A stretch of 64,000 nt of DNA. It comes from Verrucomicrobiaceae bacterium (GTDB lineage Bacteria > Verrucomicrobiota > Verrucomicrobiia > Verrucomicrobiales > Akkermansiaceae). Where the stretch lies: the NCBI GenBank assembly GCA_027486655.1, contig JAIXOR010000087.1:1-64000 (forward strand). Reading direction: 5' to 3'. The position numbers and the translations under genes were made by a program. Position 1 is the first letter of the stretch, and each line of letters begins with the position of its first letter. Below, in pieces: positions 42,626-52,029 of this stretch. The notes under the pieces are model-generated. The model worked only from the letters and a program-made list of their open reading frames with translations, did not search any database and had not been told where the DNA came from.

Positions 42626-44048
42626 ACTGCTCATCCAGATGTTCCGGCTGTTCGATCAGCTGGTGCTGATGGCCACCGCGCTCTGCATCATCTATTTCCG
42701 CCCGGAGATCGTGCTCCAGGGTGGAAACCATGTCCTGCAGGCCACCTTCCATCTTGAGGACGCGGTGGGCATCCTCGTGCTTGCGGTCGGCTGGGTGGGC
42801 ATCTTCGACTACTTCGTCCGTTACAAGGCGGACCGCCTCGTCGCGCTGCACACGCAGCTCAAGAACATGCTCAAGGCCACCGGCCTCTCCGCCTTCTGGC
42901 TCATGGTGGTGAGTGCCGTCTTCGGGGTGAAGAGCTTCAACGTGCTCAACATCCTGGTGTTTTTCCTGGTGGTCACGCTGGTGGGGCTGGTCAGCCGCCT
43001 GGCACTGCGCATGATTCTACTGAGCGCGCGCCGCTCGGGCTACAACTACCGCTACCTGCTGGTGGTGGGTGCCAACCAGCGGGCCTGCCAGATCACCGCG
43101 CGCATCGAGGAGAAACCCGAGCTCGGATACAAGATCGTGGGTTTCGTCGCCGAGAACCCGGAGGCTCTCGAGGATTGGGAAAACCGCCGGCACGAGTCAT
43201 GGAAGGCGCTTGGAGAGCTTTCCGAAATCCGCCGCATCCTCACCGAGGAACGTGTGGACGAGATCATCGTCTGCCTGCCGGTGGATGCGCGCTTCAGCGA
43301 CATCACGCGCATCGTCCAGCACGCGCGGGACCTCGGCATTGTGGTGCGGCTGATGCCGGACTTCGCGGACGGCACGCTGCTGCGCAACATGCACGTGGAG
43401 CACTTCGAGAATGAATACGTGGTCACGCTTTTCCGCGAGCAGATGCTCGTGCAACTGCTCTTCAAGCGCCTGCTGGACACGGCCATCTCGCTGGCGGCGA
43501 TCATCGTGCTGTTGCCGGTGATGCTGCTGGTGGCGGCGCTCATCAAGCTCACCAGCCCCGGGCCGGTGTTGTTCGTGCAGCGCCGGGTGGGCATGAACCA
43601 GCGGCAGTTCAAGCTCTACAAGTTCCGCTCGATGGTCGCCAACGCGGAGCAGCGCAAGTCCGAGCTCATGCACCTCAACGAACAGGACGGCCCCGCGTTC
43701 AAGATCGAGAACGATCCGCGCATCACGCCCATCGGCCGTTTCATCCGCAAGACCAGCATCGACGAGCTGCCGCAGCTCTTCAACGTGCTCAGCGGCGAGA
43801 TGAGTCTGGTGGGCCCGCGCCCGCCGCTGCCCGAGGAGGTGAGCAAGTATGAATGGCTCTTCCGCAAGCGCCTCTCGGTGAAGCCCGGCATCACCTGCAT
43901 CTGGCAGATCAGCGGGCGCAACAACGTGTCCTTCGACCGCTGGATGCAGATGGACCACGAATACATCGAGAACTGGTCGCTGCTTCTCGATCTCAAAATC
44001 CTTCTCAAGACCGTGCCCGCCGTGCTCACCAGCCGGGGTGCGTCCTGA
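42606..44048 (+). CDS. polyprenyl glycosylphosphotransferase (WcaJ/WbaP type)
   Basis: 480 aa from ATG 42606. Four N-terminal membrane helices, a nucleotide-binding-like domain (YRYLLVVGANQRACQITARI), a further membrane helix (LAAIIVLLPVMLLVAALI), then the phosphoglycosyl transferase core: RRVGMNQRQFKLYKFRSMVA, IDELPQLFNVLSGEMSLVGP with RPPLPEE, PGITCIWQISGRNN. It starts polymer assembly by loading a sugar phosphate on undecaprenyl phosphate. The core parallels 35638-36531, so the cluster holds two initiators, perhaps for different glycans. Confidence 0.93.
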   Translation: MIRLRHKLLIQMFRLFDQLVLMATALCIIYFRPEIVLQGGNHVLQATFHLEDAVGILVLAVGWVGIFDYFVRYKADRLVALHTQLKNMLKATGLSAFWLMVVSAVFGVKSFNVLNILVFFLVVTLVGLVSRLALRMILLSARRSGYNYRYLLVVGANQRACQITARIEEKPELGYKIVGFVAENPEALEDWENRRHESWKALGELSEIRRILTEERVDEIIVCLPVDARFSDITRIVQHARDLGIVVRLMPDFADGTLLRNMHVEHFENEYVVTLFREQMLVQLLFKRLLDTAISLAAIIVLLPVMLLVAALIKLTSPGPVLFVQRRVGMNQRQFKLYKFRSMVANAEQRKSELMHLNEQDGPAFKIENDPRITPIGRFIRKTSIDELPQLFNVLSGEMSLVGPRPPLPEEVSKYEWLFRKRLSVKPGITCIWQISGRNNVSFDRWMQMDHEYIENWSLLLDLKILLKTVPAVLTSRGAS

Positions 44049-44065
44049 AAACGGGAAATGATATC

Positions 44066-44524
44066 ATGAAACGGGAACGCAAGAAAATCCTCGCGATCGC
44101 CTCGGGCGGCGGCCACTGGGTGCAGCTGCTGCGGCTGCGCCCCGCCTTCGACGGGTGTGATGTGGTCTATGCCACGGTGCGCGAGGGATACCGCGGCGAC
44201 GTGGGTGGCGCGGAGTTCCGGGTGATTCCGGATTCGAACCGCTGGAACAAGCTGGCGCTGCTGCGCTGCGCGCTCGGCGTGATGTGGCTGGTGCTGCGCG
44301 AACGCCCGGACGTGGTGATCTCCACCGGTGCGGCCCCGGGATTCTTCGGCGTGCGCTTCGGCAAATGGTTCGGCGCCCGCGTGATCTGGGTGGACAGCGT
44401 GGCGAATGCGGAGGAGCTCTCGATGTCCGGCCGCAAAGCCGGTGGATTTGTCGACCTCTGGGTCACCCAATGGCAGCACCTCGCCGGTGCGGACGGCCCC
44501 AAGTTTTTCGGAAGCGTCATATGA
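44066..44524 (+). CDS. Alg14-like subunit of a UDP-sugar transferase
   Basis: 152 aa from ATG 44066. Starts KKILAIASGGGHWVQLLRLRP; PDVVISTGAAPGFFGVRFGK and VIWVDSVANAEELSMSG are characteristic of the membrane-anchoring half of a two-part transferase (Alg14/EpsF/PssD type). The stop overlaps the Alg13-like start (ATGA), so the two halves are made together. Confidence 0.9.
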   Translation: MKRERKKILAIASGGGHWVQLLRLRPAFDGCDVVYATVREGYRGDVGGAEFRVIPDSNRWNKLALLRCALGVMWLVLRERPDVVISTGAAPGFFGVRFGKWFGARVIWVDSVANAEELSMSGRKAGGFVDLWVTQWQHLAGADGPKFFGSVI

Positions 44525-45012
44525 TATTCATCACTGTGGGAACCGATCTGCCCTTTGACCGACTGGTGAAGGTGGTGGACGCATGGGCCGGCGAGACGGG
44601 CAGGACGGATGTGTTCGCACAGATTGGCGAAGGCGGTTGGCGGCCGGAGCACATCGCATGGTCGGAGTTTCTCCAGCCGCCGGAGTTCCGCGAGAAGTTC
44701 CAGGCCGCCCGCGTGGTCATTTCGCATGCCGGGATGGGCACGATTCTAACAGCCTTGAACCACGGCAAGCCGATCCTCGTCATGCCGAAGCGCGCGAGCC
44801 TGCGCGAGCACCGCAACGAGCACCAACTGGCCACCGCCCACCACATGATGCGCATCGCCGGTGTGAACGTGGCCTTTGACGAAGGCGAGTTGCGCGCGCG
44901 TCTGGACGATCTGGACTCGCTGGTTTCCGGGTCCCGCATCGGCGCGCATGCGAGCGACTCGCTCATCCGCGGCCTGCGCGGCTTCATCCACGGAGAAACC
45001 CGGCCCTCCTGA
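44521..45012 (+). CDS. Alg13-like catalytic subunit
   Basis: 163 aa from ATG 44521. MIFITVGTDLPFDRLVKVVD and VVISHAGMGTILTALNHGKP match the C-terminal donor-binding half of MurG-like GT-B enzymes. It forms the active enzyme with the preceding gene product. Likely adds the second sugar on the lipid carrier. HAGMGT is the donor loop. RASLREHRNEHQLATA is the usual C-terminal block. Confidence 0.9.
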   Translation: MIFITVGTDLPFDRLVKVVDAWAGETGRTDVFAQIGEGGWRPEHIAWSEFLQPPEFREKFQAARVVISHAGMGTILTALNHGKPILVMPKRASLREHRNEHQLATAHHMMRIAGVNVAFDEGELRARLDDLDSLVSGSRIGAHASDSLIRGLRGFIHGETRPS

Positions 45013-45025
45013 TCACAATCGTTTC

Positions 45026-46048
45026 ATGAATCTCTCCATTGTCATCGTCAATTGGAACTCGAAGGACTACGTTCGCGAGTGCCTCGCCTCGGTGCGTGCC
45101 ACCTGCTCCGCGCTTGCCCCGCAGGTGGTGGTGGTGGATGGCGGATCCTTCGACGGCTGCGGCGAGATGCTGGCCGCGGAGTTTCCGGAAGTGGACTTCG
45201 TGCAGAGCCCGGACAATCTCGGCTTCGGCCGCTCCAACAACCTCGGCTTTTCCCGGGCCACCGGGGATCTCGTGCTTTTGCTCAATCCGGACACGGTGCT
45301 CCATGCGGGCGCGGTGCGCGGTCTGATCGACGCGCTCGAGTCATCGCCCGGGGCCGGCATGGTGGGTGCGCATTTGCTCAACACGGATGGGACTCTCCAG
45401 CTCTTCGGCATCCACCTCCTGCCGACGCCATGGAACTGCGCGGTGGACTCCGATCCGGTGCGCCGCCGCTGGTGGAAACAACATGGCCCGGCCGACGAGG
45501 GAGCCCCGGTGGTGGTGGAGGCGGTGTCCGGCGCCTGCATGCTGATGCGCTCGGAAACCTTCCGCCGCGTGGGTGGCTTCAGCCCGCAGTATTTCATGTA
45601 TGGCGAGGACATGGACCTTTGCAAGAAGGTGAGCTCCCTCGGCCTGAAGATCTACTATGCCCCGGACGCGCGGGTGATCCACCACGGCGGCGGCAGCTCG
45701 CGCAACGAGTTCAACCGCTTTCCCACCATCATGATCCGCGAGGCCCACTGGGTCTACATGCGGCTCAATCACGGGCTTGGCACCGCACTGTTCTATCGAT
45801 TCCTGATGGGCGCCTCCGCGGTGGCGCGTTGTGCGATTGTTGCGGCCCTGCTGCCGCTGCGCCGCGGTGAGCGGAGAAGCGCCGCGCGAGTGGCCCTCCT
45901 CAAGTGGGCCGCGGTCTTCCGCTGGTCGCTCGGACTCGAATCGTGGGCCGCGGACAAATTTCGCGAATGCGGCCATCCGGTCGCCTTCGGTGCCGGTGCC
46001 TGCGGGCTGGATGCCCTGCCCTGCGCCCCGCCACGCGGGGTTTGTTAG
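45026..46048 (+). CDS. GT2 (GT-A) glycosyltransferase
   Basis: 340 aa from ATG 45026. NLSIVIVNWNSKDYVRECL is the N-terminal strand, VVVDGGSFDG the nucleotide site, LLLNPDTVL replaces the DxD, and GGFSPQYFMYGEDMDLCKKV holds the ED catalytic pair. Rhamnosyltransferase-like subgroup. C-terminal region is amphipathic and may bind membrane. Ends CAPPRGVC with an unusual Cys-rich tail. Confidence 0.9.
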   Translation: MNLSIVIVNWNSKDYVRECLASVRATCSALAPQVVVVDGGSFDGCGEMLAAEFPEVDFVQSPDNLGFGRSNNLGFSRATGDLVLLLNPDTVLHAGAVRGLIDALESSPGAGMVGAHLLNTDGTLQLFGIHLLPTPWNCAVDSDPVRRRWWKQHGPADEGAPVVVEAVSGACMLMRSETFRRVGGFSPQYFMYGEDMDLCKKVSSLGLKIYYAPDARVIHHGGGSSRNEFNRFPTIMIREAHWVYMRLNHGLGTALFYRFLMGASAVARCAIVAALLPLRRGERRSAARVALLKWAAVFRWSLGLESWAADKFRECGHPVAFGAGACGLDALPCAPPRGVC

Positions 46049-46078
46049 GAGCGGATTTTGTTAGATCGATCTCCCTTC

Positions 46079-47323
46079 ATGAACGCAGATGTCCCACGGA
46101 GCCCGCGCGTGCTCTACAGCTTCCCCCACAAGCTGGGGGCGGGCCGCATTTGCTGGACCGCCTGGCAGCAGGCGCTCGGCCTGCATGAGGCGGGCGCGGA
46201 GGTGACGGCCATCGTCGGCTGTTCGGTGAAGGAGGCCCCCGCCGGCATGCGCCTGAAGACCACGCTCGCCGCGGGACGGCTGCGCCTGCCCTACTCGGTG
46301 CTCGGCATCCGCCGCTCCTGCGCGTTGCACGACTTCCGGACCGCCCGCTGGCTGGACGCGCATTGGCGGGAAGTCGACATCGTCCACGCCTGGCCGCTCG
46401 GCGGGTTGCGCACGATCCAGGTGGCCCGCCGCCGCGGCATCCCGGTGGTGTTCGAGCGCCAGAACTGCCATACCGCCTACGCCTACCGCGTCGTCGATGA
46501 GGAATGCCGCCGCCTCGGGGTCGAGCTGCCTCCCGGATACGAACACACCTTCGATCCCGTCTGGCTCGAACACGAACTCAAGGAGTACGAATCCGCGGAT
46601 TTCCTGCTTTGCCCGTCCGACTTCGTCCGCAAGACCTTCATCGACGCCGGTTTCCCCGCCGCCAAGCTGCTGCGCCACCGCTATGGTTACGACAGCACGC
46701 GGATCACCCCGGGAAACCAGGACCCCGGCGCAGGCCGGCCCCTCGTCATGCTCTATGCAGGCCTCTGCAGTCCGCGCAAAGGGCTCCACTTCGCACTTGA
46801 GGCCTGGTTCGCCTCCGAGGCATCGAAAACCGGGCGTTTCCTCGTCTGTGGCGACTTTGCCGAACCTTACCGCCGCCACCTGGACCCGCTGCTGTCCCGC
46901 CCGGGAGTGGAGGTCCTCGGCCACCGCCCGGACCTCCCGGAGCTGATGAAACAAGCGGATCTTTTCGTGCTCCCCAGCATCGAGGAAGGCAGCGCGCTGG
47001 TCACCTACGAAGCCCGGGGTGCCGGCTGCGTCCTGCTCGTCTCCGATGCCGCCGGTGCCGTTTGCGAGGCCGATGTCGACTCGTTCGTTCATCCGGCCGG
47101 TGACGTCGACCGCCTCACCCGCCAGATCGATGCGGCGCATCACGATCGATCGCTGCTCGCCTCGATGCGCCGGCGTTCGATCGACGGACTGCCCGATCTC
47201 ACTTGGAAATCCGCCGGGATCTTGCTTGCCGATGTGTATCAGGAGGCCATCCGCCGACATCGGGAAAAGCCGTCCATTCCGCGAAAGAGCGCTGGTTTTG
47301 GTTCGGAAACCGCTTTAACGTGA
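46079..47323 (+). CDS. GT4 glycosyltransferase
   Basis: 414 aa from ATG 46079; TTG 46058 is an alternative. GT-B fold: FPHKLGAGRICWTAWQQAL at the N-terminus, VDIVHAWPLGGLR, PSDFVRKTFIDAGFP and the donor side YAGLCSPRKGLHFAL, VLGHRPDLPELMKQADLFVL and IEEGSALVTYEARGAG, where the usual EX7E is modified (E and E around SALVTYE). Two TTGTTAG sites precede the start. Ends a run of glycosyltransferases before an AT-rich gap. Confidence 0.88.
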   Translation: MNADVPRSPRVLYSFPHKLGAGRICWTAWQQALGLHEAGAEVTAIVGCSVKEAPAGMRLKTTLAAGRLRLPYSVLGIRRSCALHDFRTARWLDAHWREVDIVHAWPLGGLRTIQVARRRGIPVVFERQNCHTAYAYRVVDEECRRLGVELPPGYEHTFDPVWLEHELKEYESADFLLCPSDFVRKTFIDAGFPAAKLLRHRYGYDSTRITPGNQDPGAGRPLVMLYAGLCSPRKGLHFALEAWFASEASKTGRFLVCGDFAEPYRRHLDPLLSRPGVEVLGHRPDLPELMKQADLFVLPSIEEGSALVTYEARGAGCVLLVSDAAGAVCEADVDSFVHPAGDVDRLTRQIDAAHHDRSLLASMRRRSIDGLPDLTWKSAGILLADVYQEAIRRHREKPSIPRKSAGFGSETALT

Positions 47324-47455
47324 TGGGTTGGAATGGTGAACTGTTACGGATATTTTAAAATAATTAGATTGATACTTTCAAAGGATTTTGGAAATTGAAA
47401 CCCCGCGCCTACCGGTTCACCCGCGGATGACGGGAACTTCCAAAAAATCCAAGCC
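47324..47455. promoter_or_regulatory. AT-rich gap, probable promoter for the secreted lyase-like gene
   Basis: Bases about 47345-47398 are AT-rich (ATTTTAAAATAATTAG, then TTTCAAAGGATTTTGG). A similar AAAATAATTTAAAATTTC occurs before the secreted multidomain gene at about 23470. Promoter function is inferred from composition. Confidence 0.4.
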
Positions 47456-49885
47456 ATGCAAGCAGCCACACCAGCATCAGGGATGACGCGCTCCCGGAAA
47501 TCCGTCGCTCTCCGCCCGCTCCGGCGGCTTGTGCCCCGCGCTCTGATGCTGGCGAGCCTGCTTTCACTGCCGGCGGGGGCCGCCACCTCGGTCTCGCAAT
47601 ACGGCATCACCTGGACCTTCTCCGAGGACAAACAGGTCGGCCAGTTCGTCAATGGCGATTGGTGGGTCGTCGGTCCGGTCACCCTCACCAACATCACCCC
47701 GAAGACCGGCGACGGCGGTGTGACCTGGAGCCATGGCTCGATGATCAACCCGATGCCGGGCCAGACCCAGGGCTTCTATCTGAACGGCACGCCGACCAAC
47801 CCGGAGAACCGCCCGGCCTACGATGCTTCGAAAAACATCAGCCTGCGCCTGCCCCTGACCGTGCAGCCCTCCAGCTCGGTGTATTCCACCATGAACAACC
47901 CGCACACATGGATCGAGGGTGACCTTCGCGAGAAGACCTGGTTCAAGGAAACCGCGGTGCTCACCGTGCTCGCCGCGCCGCCGCCCGCAGGCAGCTTCCG
48001 CCCGCCCTACGCCGGGGCGGACAAGACCATCAAGTCGAACTGGAACCTCTCCAGCCTGAACTTTTCCGTGTTGAAGAACCACGCCATTCCGGTGGCGTCC
48101 AACGCACCGTCGCTTGGTTGGCTTGAGGAGGCCACGCGCCGGCCGCTGTTGGAAATGGACTATCATTTCCTCAACTCCAACTGGAAGGCCACCTGGGCGG
48201 AGACCAAGGCCGGTGGATACCCGCGCCGCGCCTACGGCCGCGAAGTCGCCGGCATCGCCAGCGGCGCCGGATTGATGCTCAACACCAACCTCACCAACGC
48301 CCAGAAACAAAAACTCGCCATCCACATGTGTCAGTGGGGCATCGACACCTACGGCCTGCTGCAGAACGGCATGCAATACCAAGGCAGCGGCGGCCACCAA
48401 AACGGCAGGCTGCTCCCCGTTTACATCGCCGGCAAGATGCTCAACGACGCCCAGATCCTCTCCAAGGCGCGCAACAACCAGCCGATCCAGGAGATGACGA
48501 CGCACTACTTCATCGCCCAGCGGCACATCGACATCCCGCGCGCCGCCTACTCACCGCCGCTCAAGCCCTACACCCAGGACATGCTTGGCATGCCCGAGTG
48601 GACCTTCTCCTATCCGGACGATCCCAACAACTCCGCCGAGTGGGTGCACGGCGCGTTCAACGCCTCCGGATACCGCTACGTCAACGGCGGTGCCAACTGC
48701 GGTACCGTGGCCACCATCCTGATCATGGGCGGCCGGGCCGAAGTGAATCACGAGGCCTTCTTCACCTACTACATCAACCGCTACTATCCCAACCAGCGCC
48801 CCTCGAACAACGGGCCCTTCTCCGCGGACAGCAACGGCGTGCAGCCCTTCGTGAGGGACATGTGGGACGTCTATCTCTCCGGCATGTCACCCCCTCCCGC
48901 AGAACCGCCTCCCGCCGCGCCGGGATTCGCCGCAGGCGACCGCATCCAGGTCTGGAGGGACGCGCCGGTGAACTCCACCGCCTCGATGAGCACGCCCGTC
49001 GGCACCCACGGCGCGCCGGATCTCGGAACCATCCTCGAAGGCCCCACCGGTCCGGATTCCAACAACATCACCTGGTTCCGCGTCGATTTCGACAACGGCG
49101 AGGACGGGTGGATCGGCCAGGACAACTTCATCAAGTCCTACGCACCGCCCGCATCCACCATCGCTCCCGGAGACGGCATCAAGGTCTGGCGCAAGACCTG
49201 GGTGAACGCCACCGCCGCCATCACCAACAACCTCGGCACGCAGGAAGCGGAAACCCTCGGCGTCGTCCTCGAAGGCCCGGTTTCCAATGCCGGTGACCGC
49301 ATCATCTGGTTCCGCGTCGACTTCGGCTCCGGCGTGGACGGCTGGGTGGGTGCGGACAACCTCGTCAAGGTCTCGTCCGGATCCTCCTCGAATCCACCTT
49401 CCGATCCCACCGGCCTCGGCGTGGTCGTCGATCCCGACGGAAACTGGAGCTTCGAACAAGGCACCACCGGATGGACTGTTTCCGGCAACCACGAGATCGC
49501 CACCTCCGGCGGGCAGCGCCTCGCCGCGCACGGCACCAAGCTGCTGGTCCTCAACAGCGCCAACCGCGCGCCCAACGCGGTGCTCACCCGCACCGTGGTC
49601 ACCACTCCCGGTCAGAAGTACGAACTCCGCCTCAAGATCGGCGTCCAATCCTTCAACCTCAATCCGCAGGCGCTCACCGTCCGCATTACCGGACCCTCGC
49701 CCGCCGTCGTCCAGCAACTCACGATCAATGGCGACGGACTCGGTGCCTCGCGCTGGGAGTCGAAAAGCATCCCCTTCGTCGCCGCCGGCGGCTCGGTCAC
49801 CGTCGAGCTCCGCGACACCTCCGCCAGCACCGATTCGCTCGACCTGCTCGTCGATGACCTCGTGGTCGTCGCCCTCGCCGAGTGA
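47456..49885 (+). CDS. secreted polysaccharide lyase-like enzyme with two SH3-like repeats and a C-terminal binding module
   Basis: 809 aa from ATG 47456; ATG 47483 would shorten the basic n-region. Signal peptide ends near LPAGA (residue 42). Residues about 45-485 form a helical catalytic-like domain (LLEMDYHFLNSNWKATWAET, QYQGSGGHQNGRLLPVYIAG, AEWVHGAFNASGYRYVNGG) resembling alginate-lyase-type toroids; no family confirmed. Two SH3-like repeats follow (about 489-563 and 567-641): GDRIQVWRDAPV...GWIGQDNF and GDGIKVWRKTWV...GWVGADNL. A DUF642-like beta module (about 655-809) ends the protein and resembles modules of the giant protein at 57376. Likely degrades or trims the exported polymer outside the cell. 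Confidence 0.8.
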   Translation: MQAATPASGMTRSRKSVALRPLRRLVPRALMLASLLSLPAGAATSVSQYGITWTFSEDKQVGQFVNGDWWVVGPVTLTNITPKTGDGGVTWSHGSMINPMPGQTQGFYLNGTPTNPENRPAYDASKNISLRLPLTVQPSSSVYSTMNNPHTWIEGDLREKTWFKETAVLTVLAAPPPAGSFRPPYAGADKTIKSNWNLSSLNFSVLKNHAIPVASNAPSLGWLEEATRRPLLEMDYHFLNSNWKATWAETKAGGYPRRAYGREVAGIASGAGLMLNTNLTNAQKQKLAIHMCQWGIDTYGLLQNGMQYQGSGGHQNGRLLPVYIAGKMLNDAQILSKARNNQPIQEMTTHYFIAQRHIDIPRAAYSPPLKPYTQDMLGMPEWTFSYPDDPNNSAEWVHGAFNASGYRYVNGGANCGTVATILIMGGRAEVNHEAFFTYYINRYYPNQRPSNNGPFSADSNGVQPFVRDMWDVYLSGMSPPPAEPPPAAPGFAAGDRIQVWRDAPVNSTASMSTPVGTHGAPDLGTILEGPTGPDSNNITWFRVDFDNGEDGWIGQDNFIKSYAPPASTIAPGDGIKVWRKTWVNATAAITNNLGTQEAETLGVVLEGPVSNAGDRIIWFRVDFGSGVDGWVGADNLVKVSSGSSSNPPSDPTGLGVVVDPDGNWSFEQGTTGWTVSGNHEIATSGGQRLAAHGTKLLVLNSANRAPNAVLTRTVVTTPGQKYELRLKIGVQSFNLNPQALTVRITGPSPAVVQQLTINGDGLGASRWESKSIPFVAAGGSVTVELRDTSASTDSLDLLVDDLVVVALAE

Positions 49886-49928
49886 AGCCCGCCGGCCACA
49901 CCCTCTCCACAACCCCCCCCAAGAACAC

Positions 49929-50645
49929 ATGGCGTCCACATATGGCATACTGAAAGGCATCTGGTGCGGTCTTCTCCCCCAGAAGATCCGTCACGGCATC
50001 TATGAAAGCTTTCCTAACAAGAAGCTCTATCACTCCGTCCTCGCGAAACTCCAGGCCGGAGCCTCCCACGAGGAAATCTACGATCAGGACTACTACGACC
50101 GCCTCGTCGATCCGCCGATGCAGGAGTCCGCGGACATCATGGCCAGAAGCTTCCTCCAGGCCTTCAACTCCACCTCCGTCGTCGACGTCGGCTGCGGCAC
50201 GGGAGTGCTGCTCGGCGCCTGCCGCAAGCTCGGCATGCGCGCCAATGGCCTGGAATACTCCGAAGCCGCCCTCGGCATCTGCCGCAAGCGCGGCATCGAT
50301 GCCCGCAAGTTCGACATCGAATCCGAAATCCCCGGCGGCATCCACGCCGACCTCGTCGTCAGCACCGAGGTTGCGGAACACCTCCACGAGAAATACGCGG
50401 ACCGCTTCGTGGATCTGCTATGCTCGGTCTCGGACACCGTGGTGCTCACCGCCGCCGTGCCCGGCTCCACCGGGGACGATCACGTCAACGAGCAGCCCAA
50501 CGAATACTGGATCGCGAAAATGGACCAGCGCGGCTACGAATACCTCAAGGACCTCGCCACCCAATGGCGTGAGGAATGGCCCAAGGCCGGCGTGCATGGA
50601 ATCTATCACTCCACGGTGATGGCCTTCCGCAAACGCGCGTCCTGA
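49929..50645 (+). CDS. class I SAM-dependent methyltransferase
   Basis: 238 aa from ATG 49929, eight bases after a C8 tract (49913-49920). Motif I VVDVGCGTGVLLGAC, post-motif ANGLEYSEAAL, and ADLVVSTEVAEHL. UbiG/BioC-like small-molecule methylase fold. Target is probably a sugar or lipid-linked intermediate of the cluster; not readable from sequence. Confidence 0.9.
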   Translation: MASTYGILKGIWCGLLPQKIRHGIYESFPNKKLYHSVLAKLQAGASHEEIYDQDYYDRLVDPPMQESADIMARSFLQAFNSTSVVDVGCGTGVLLGACRKLGMRANGLEYSEAALGICRKRGIDARKFDIESEIPGGIHADLVVSTEVAEHLHEKYADRFVDLLCSVSDTVVLTAAVPGSTGDDHVNEQPNEYWIAKMDQRGYEYLKDLATQWREEWPKAGVHGIYHSTVMAFRKRAS

Positions 50646-50702
50646 CCTGCCGCCCGCCGCCTTCGTGCGGCGGATGCGTCAAGCCGAGCCCCCCACGATC
50701 CA

Positions 50703-52019
50703 TTGAATCCGTTCATCCTGGTCCTCTTCGTCGTCCTTGCGGGACTGCTGTGGAGCGTTCCCCGCAAGTGGGCGCTCGCGCCGTTCCTTGCGGGCTGCTG
50801 TTTCACGACGATCGGCCAGGGCATCGAGCTGGGGCCGTTGACGCTGCCGGTTTTCCGCATGCTGATGCTCATCGGCATCATCCGCGTCCTCGTCAAGGGC
50901 GAGCGGGTGACCGGAGGCATCAACCTGGTGGACAAGCTGATGATGGCCTGGGCCGGCTGGTATTTCTTCGCCAGCTTTTTCCATAACTCGCAGCTGGACG
51001 CCGGGCCGGTGTATGCGTCCGGCTTCATTTACAACACACTCGGTTTCTATTTCCTCGTCCGCGTCTGGTGCGGGGACATGGAGGACATGACCGGTGTGAT
51101 CAAGATCCTCGCCCTGCTGCTCGCGCCCATCGCCATCGAGATGGTGTCCGAGAAAATGACGGCGCGGAATCTGTTTTCGATCTTCGGCGGTGTGCCGGAG
51201 GCGGTGCTGCTGCGCGAGGGCCGTCTGCGTGCCCAGGGGCCCTTCCTGCACCCGATCCTTGCGGGCACGGTGGGTGCCACCTGCGTGCCGCTCTTCGTCG
51301 GCATCTTCAAACGCCACCGGATCCATGCCCTCATCGGCATGACGGCCGGCGTGGTGATGGCCTTCACCTGCGCGTCCAGCGGCCCCATCCTCAGCCTGAT
51401 GGCCGCGGTTTTCGGGCTGATGGTCTGGAAGGTGAGGCACCTCACCGGCATGATGCGCATGGGTGCGGTGGCCGCCTACATCCTGCTCATCTTCCTGATG
51501 GAGCGGCCGCCGTATTATCTCATCTCCAAGATCGACCTCTCCGGCGGCAGCACCGGCTGGCACCGCTCGTTCCTCATCGAAACGACGATCTCCCATTTCT
51601 CCGAGTGGTGGCTCTTCGGCACCGACTTCACGCGCCACTGGATGCCGTTGCAGGGCACGGCCATGTCGCCCACCCACACCGACATCACCAACTATTACAT
51701 CGGCATCGGCGTGGGCGGCGGCTTTCCCGCCATGGCCCTCATCATCATCGTCTTCGGCGTCAGCTTTGCCTGGGTCGGAAAGCTGCACAACGCCCTCATC
51801 GAGACCCAGCCCGGCCGCGTGTTCATGATCTGGTGCTTCGGCGCCGCGCTTTTCTCGCACTCGGTGACCGGCATCTCGGTGGCCTACTTCGACCAGTCCG
51901 TGGTTTTCCTCTGGCTCAACGTCGCGGCCATTTCCTCGATGTATTCGGTCGTGCTGCTGGAAAAAAACCGCGAGACGGAGGCGGAGGACCTCACCACCAC
52001 GGAACCCGCGGGTTCCTGA
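50703..52019 (+). CDS. O-antigen ligase/polymerase-like membrane protein
   Basis: 438 aa from TTG 50703 (no better start nearby). About ten membrane helices, e.g. FILVLFVVLAGLLWSV, MLMLIGIIRVLVKG, ILALLLAPIAIEMV, HALIGMTAGVVMAFTCASSG, GFPAMALIIIVFGVSFAW. A long periplasmic loop (about 265-335) includes GGSTGWHRSFLIE and WWLFGTDFTRHWMP, the usual place of ligase/Wzy catalytic residues. Ends with a charged tail. Either polymerises repeat units or attaches them to an acceptor. Confidence 0.82.
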   Translation: MNPFILVLFVVLAGLLWSVPRKWALAPFLAGCCFTTIGQGIELGPLTLPVFRMLMLIGIIRVLVKGERVTGGINLVDKLMMAWAGWYFFASFFHNSQLDAGPVYASGFIYNTLGFYFLVRVWCGDMEDMTGVIKILALLLAPIAIEMVSEKMTARNLFSIFGGVPEAVLLREGRLRAQGPFLHPILAGTVGATCVPLFVGIFKRHRIHALIGMTAGVVMAFTCASSGPILSLMAAVFGLMVWKVRHLTGMMRMGAVAAYILLIFLMERPPYYLISKIDLSGGSTGWHRSFLIETTISHFSEWWLFGTDFTRHWMPLQGTAMSPTHTDITNYYIGIGVGGGFPAMALIIIVFGVSFAWVGKLHNALIETQPGRVFMIWCFGAALFSHSVTGISVAYFDQSVVFLWLNVAAISSMYSVVLLEKNRETEAEDLTTTEPAGS

Positions 52020-52029
52020 TTCATCGGAC

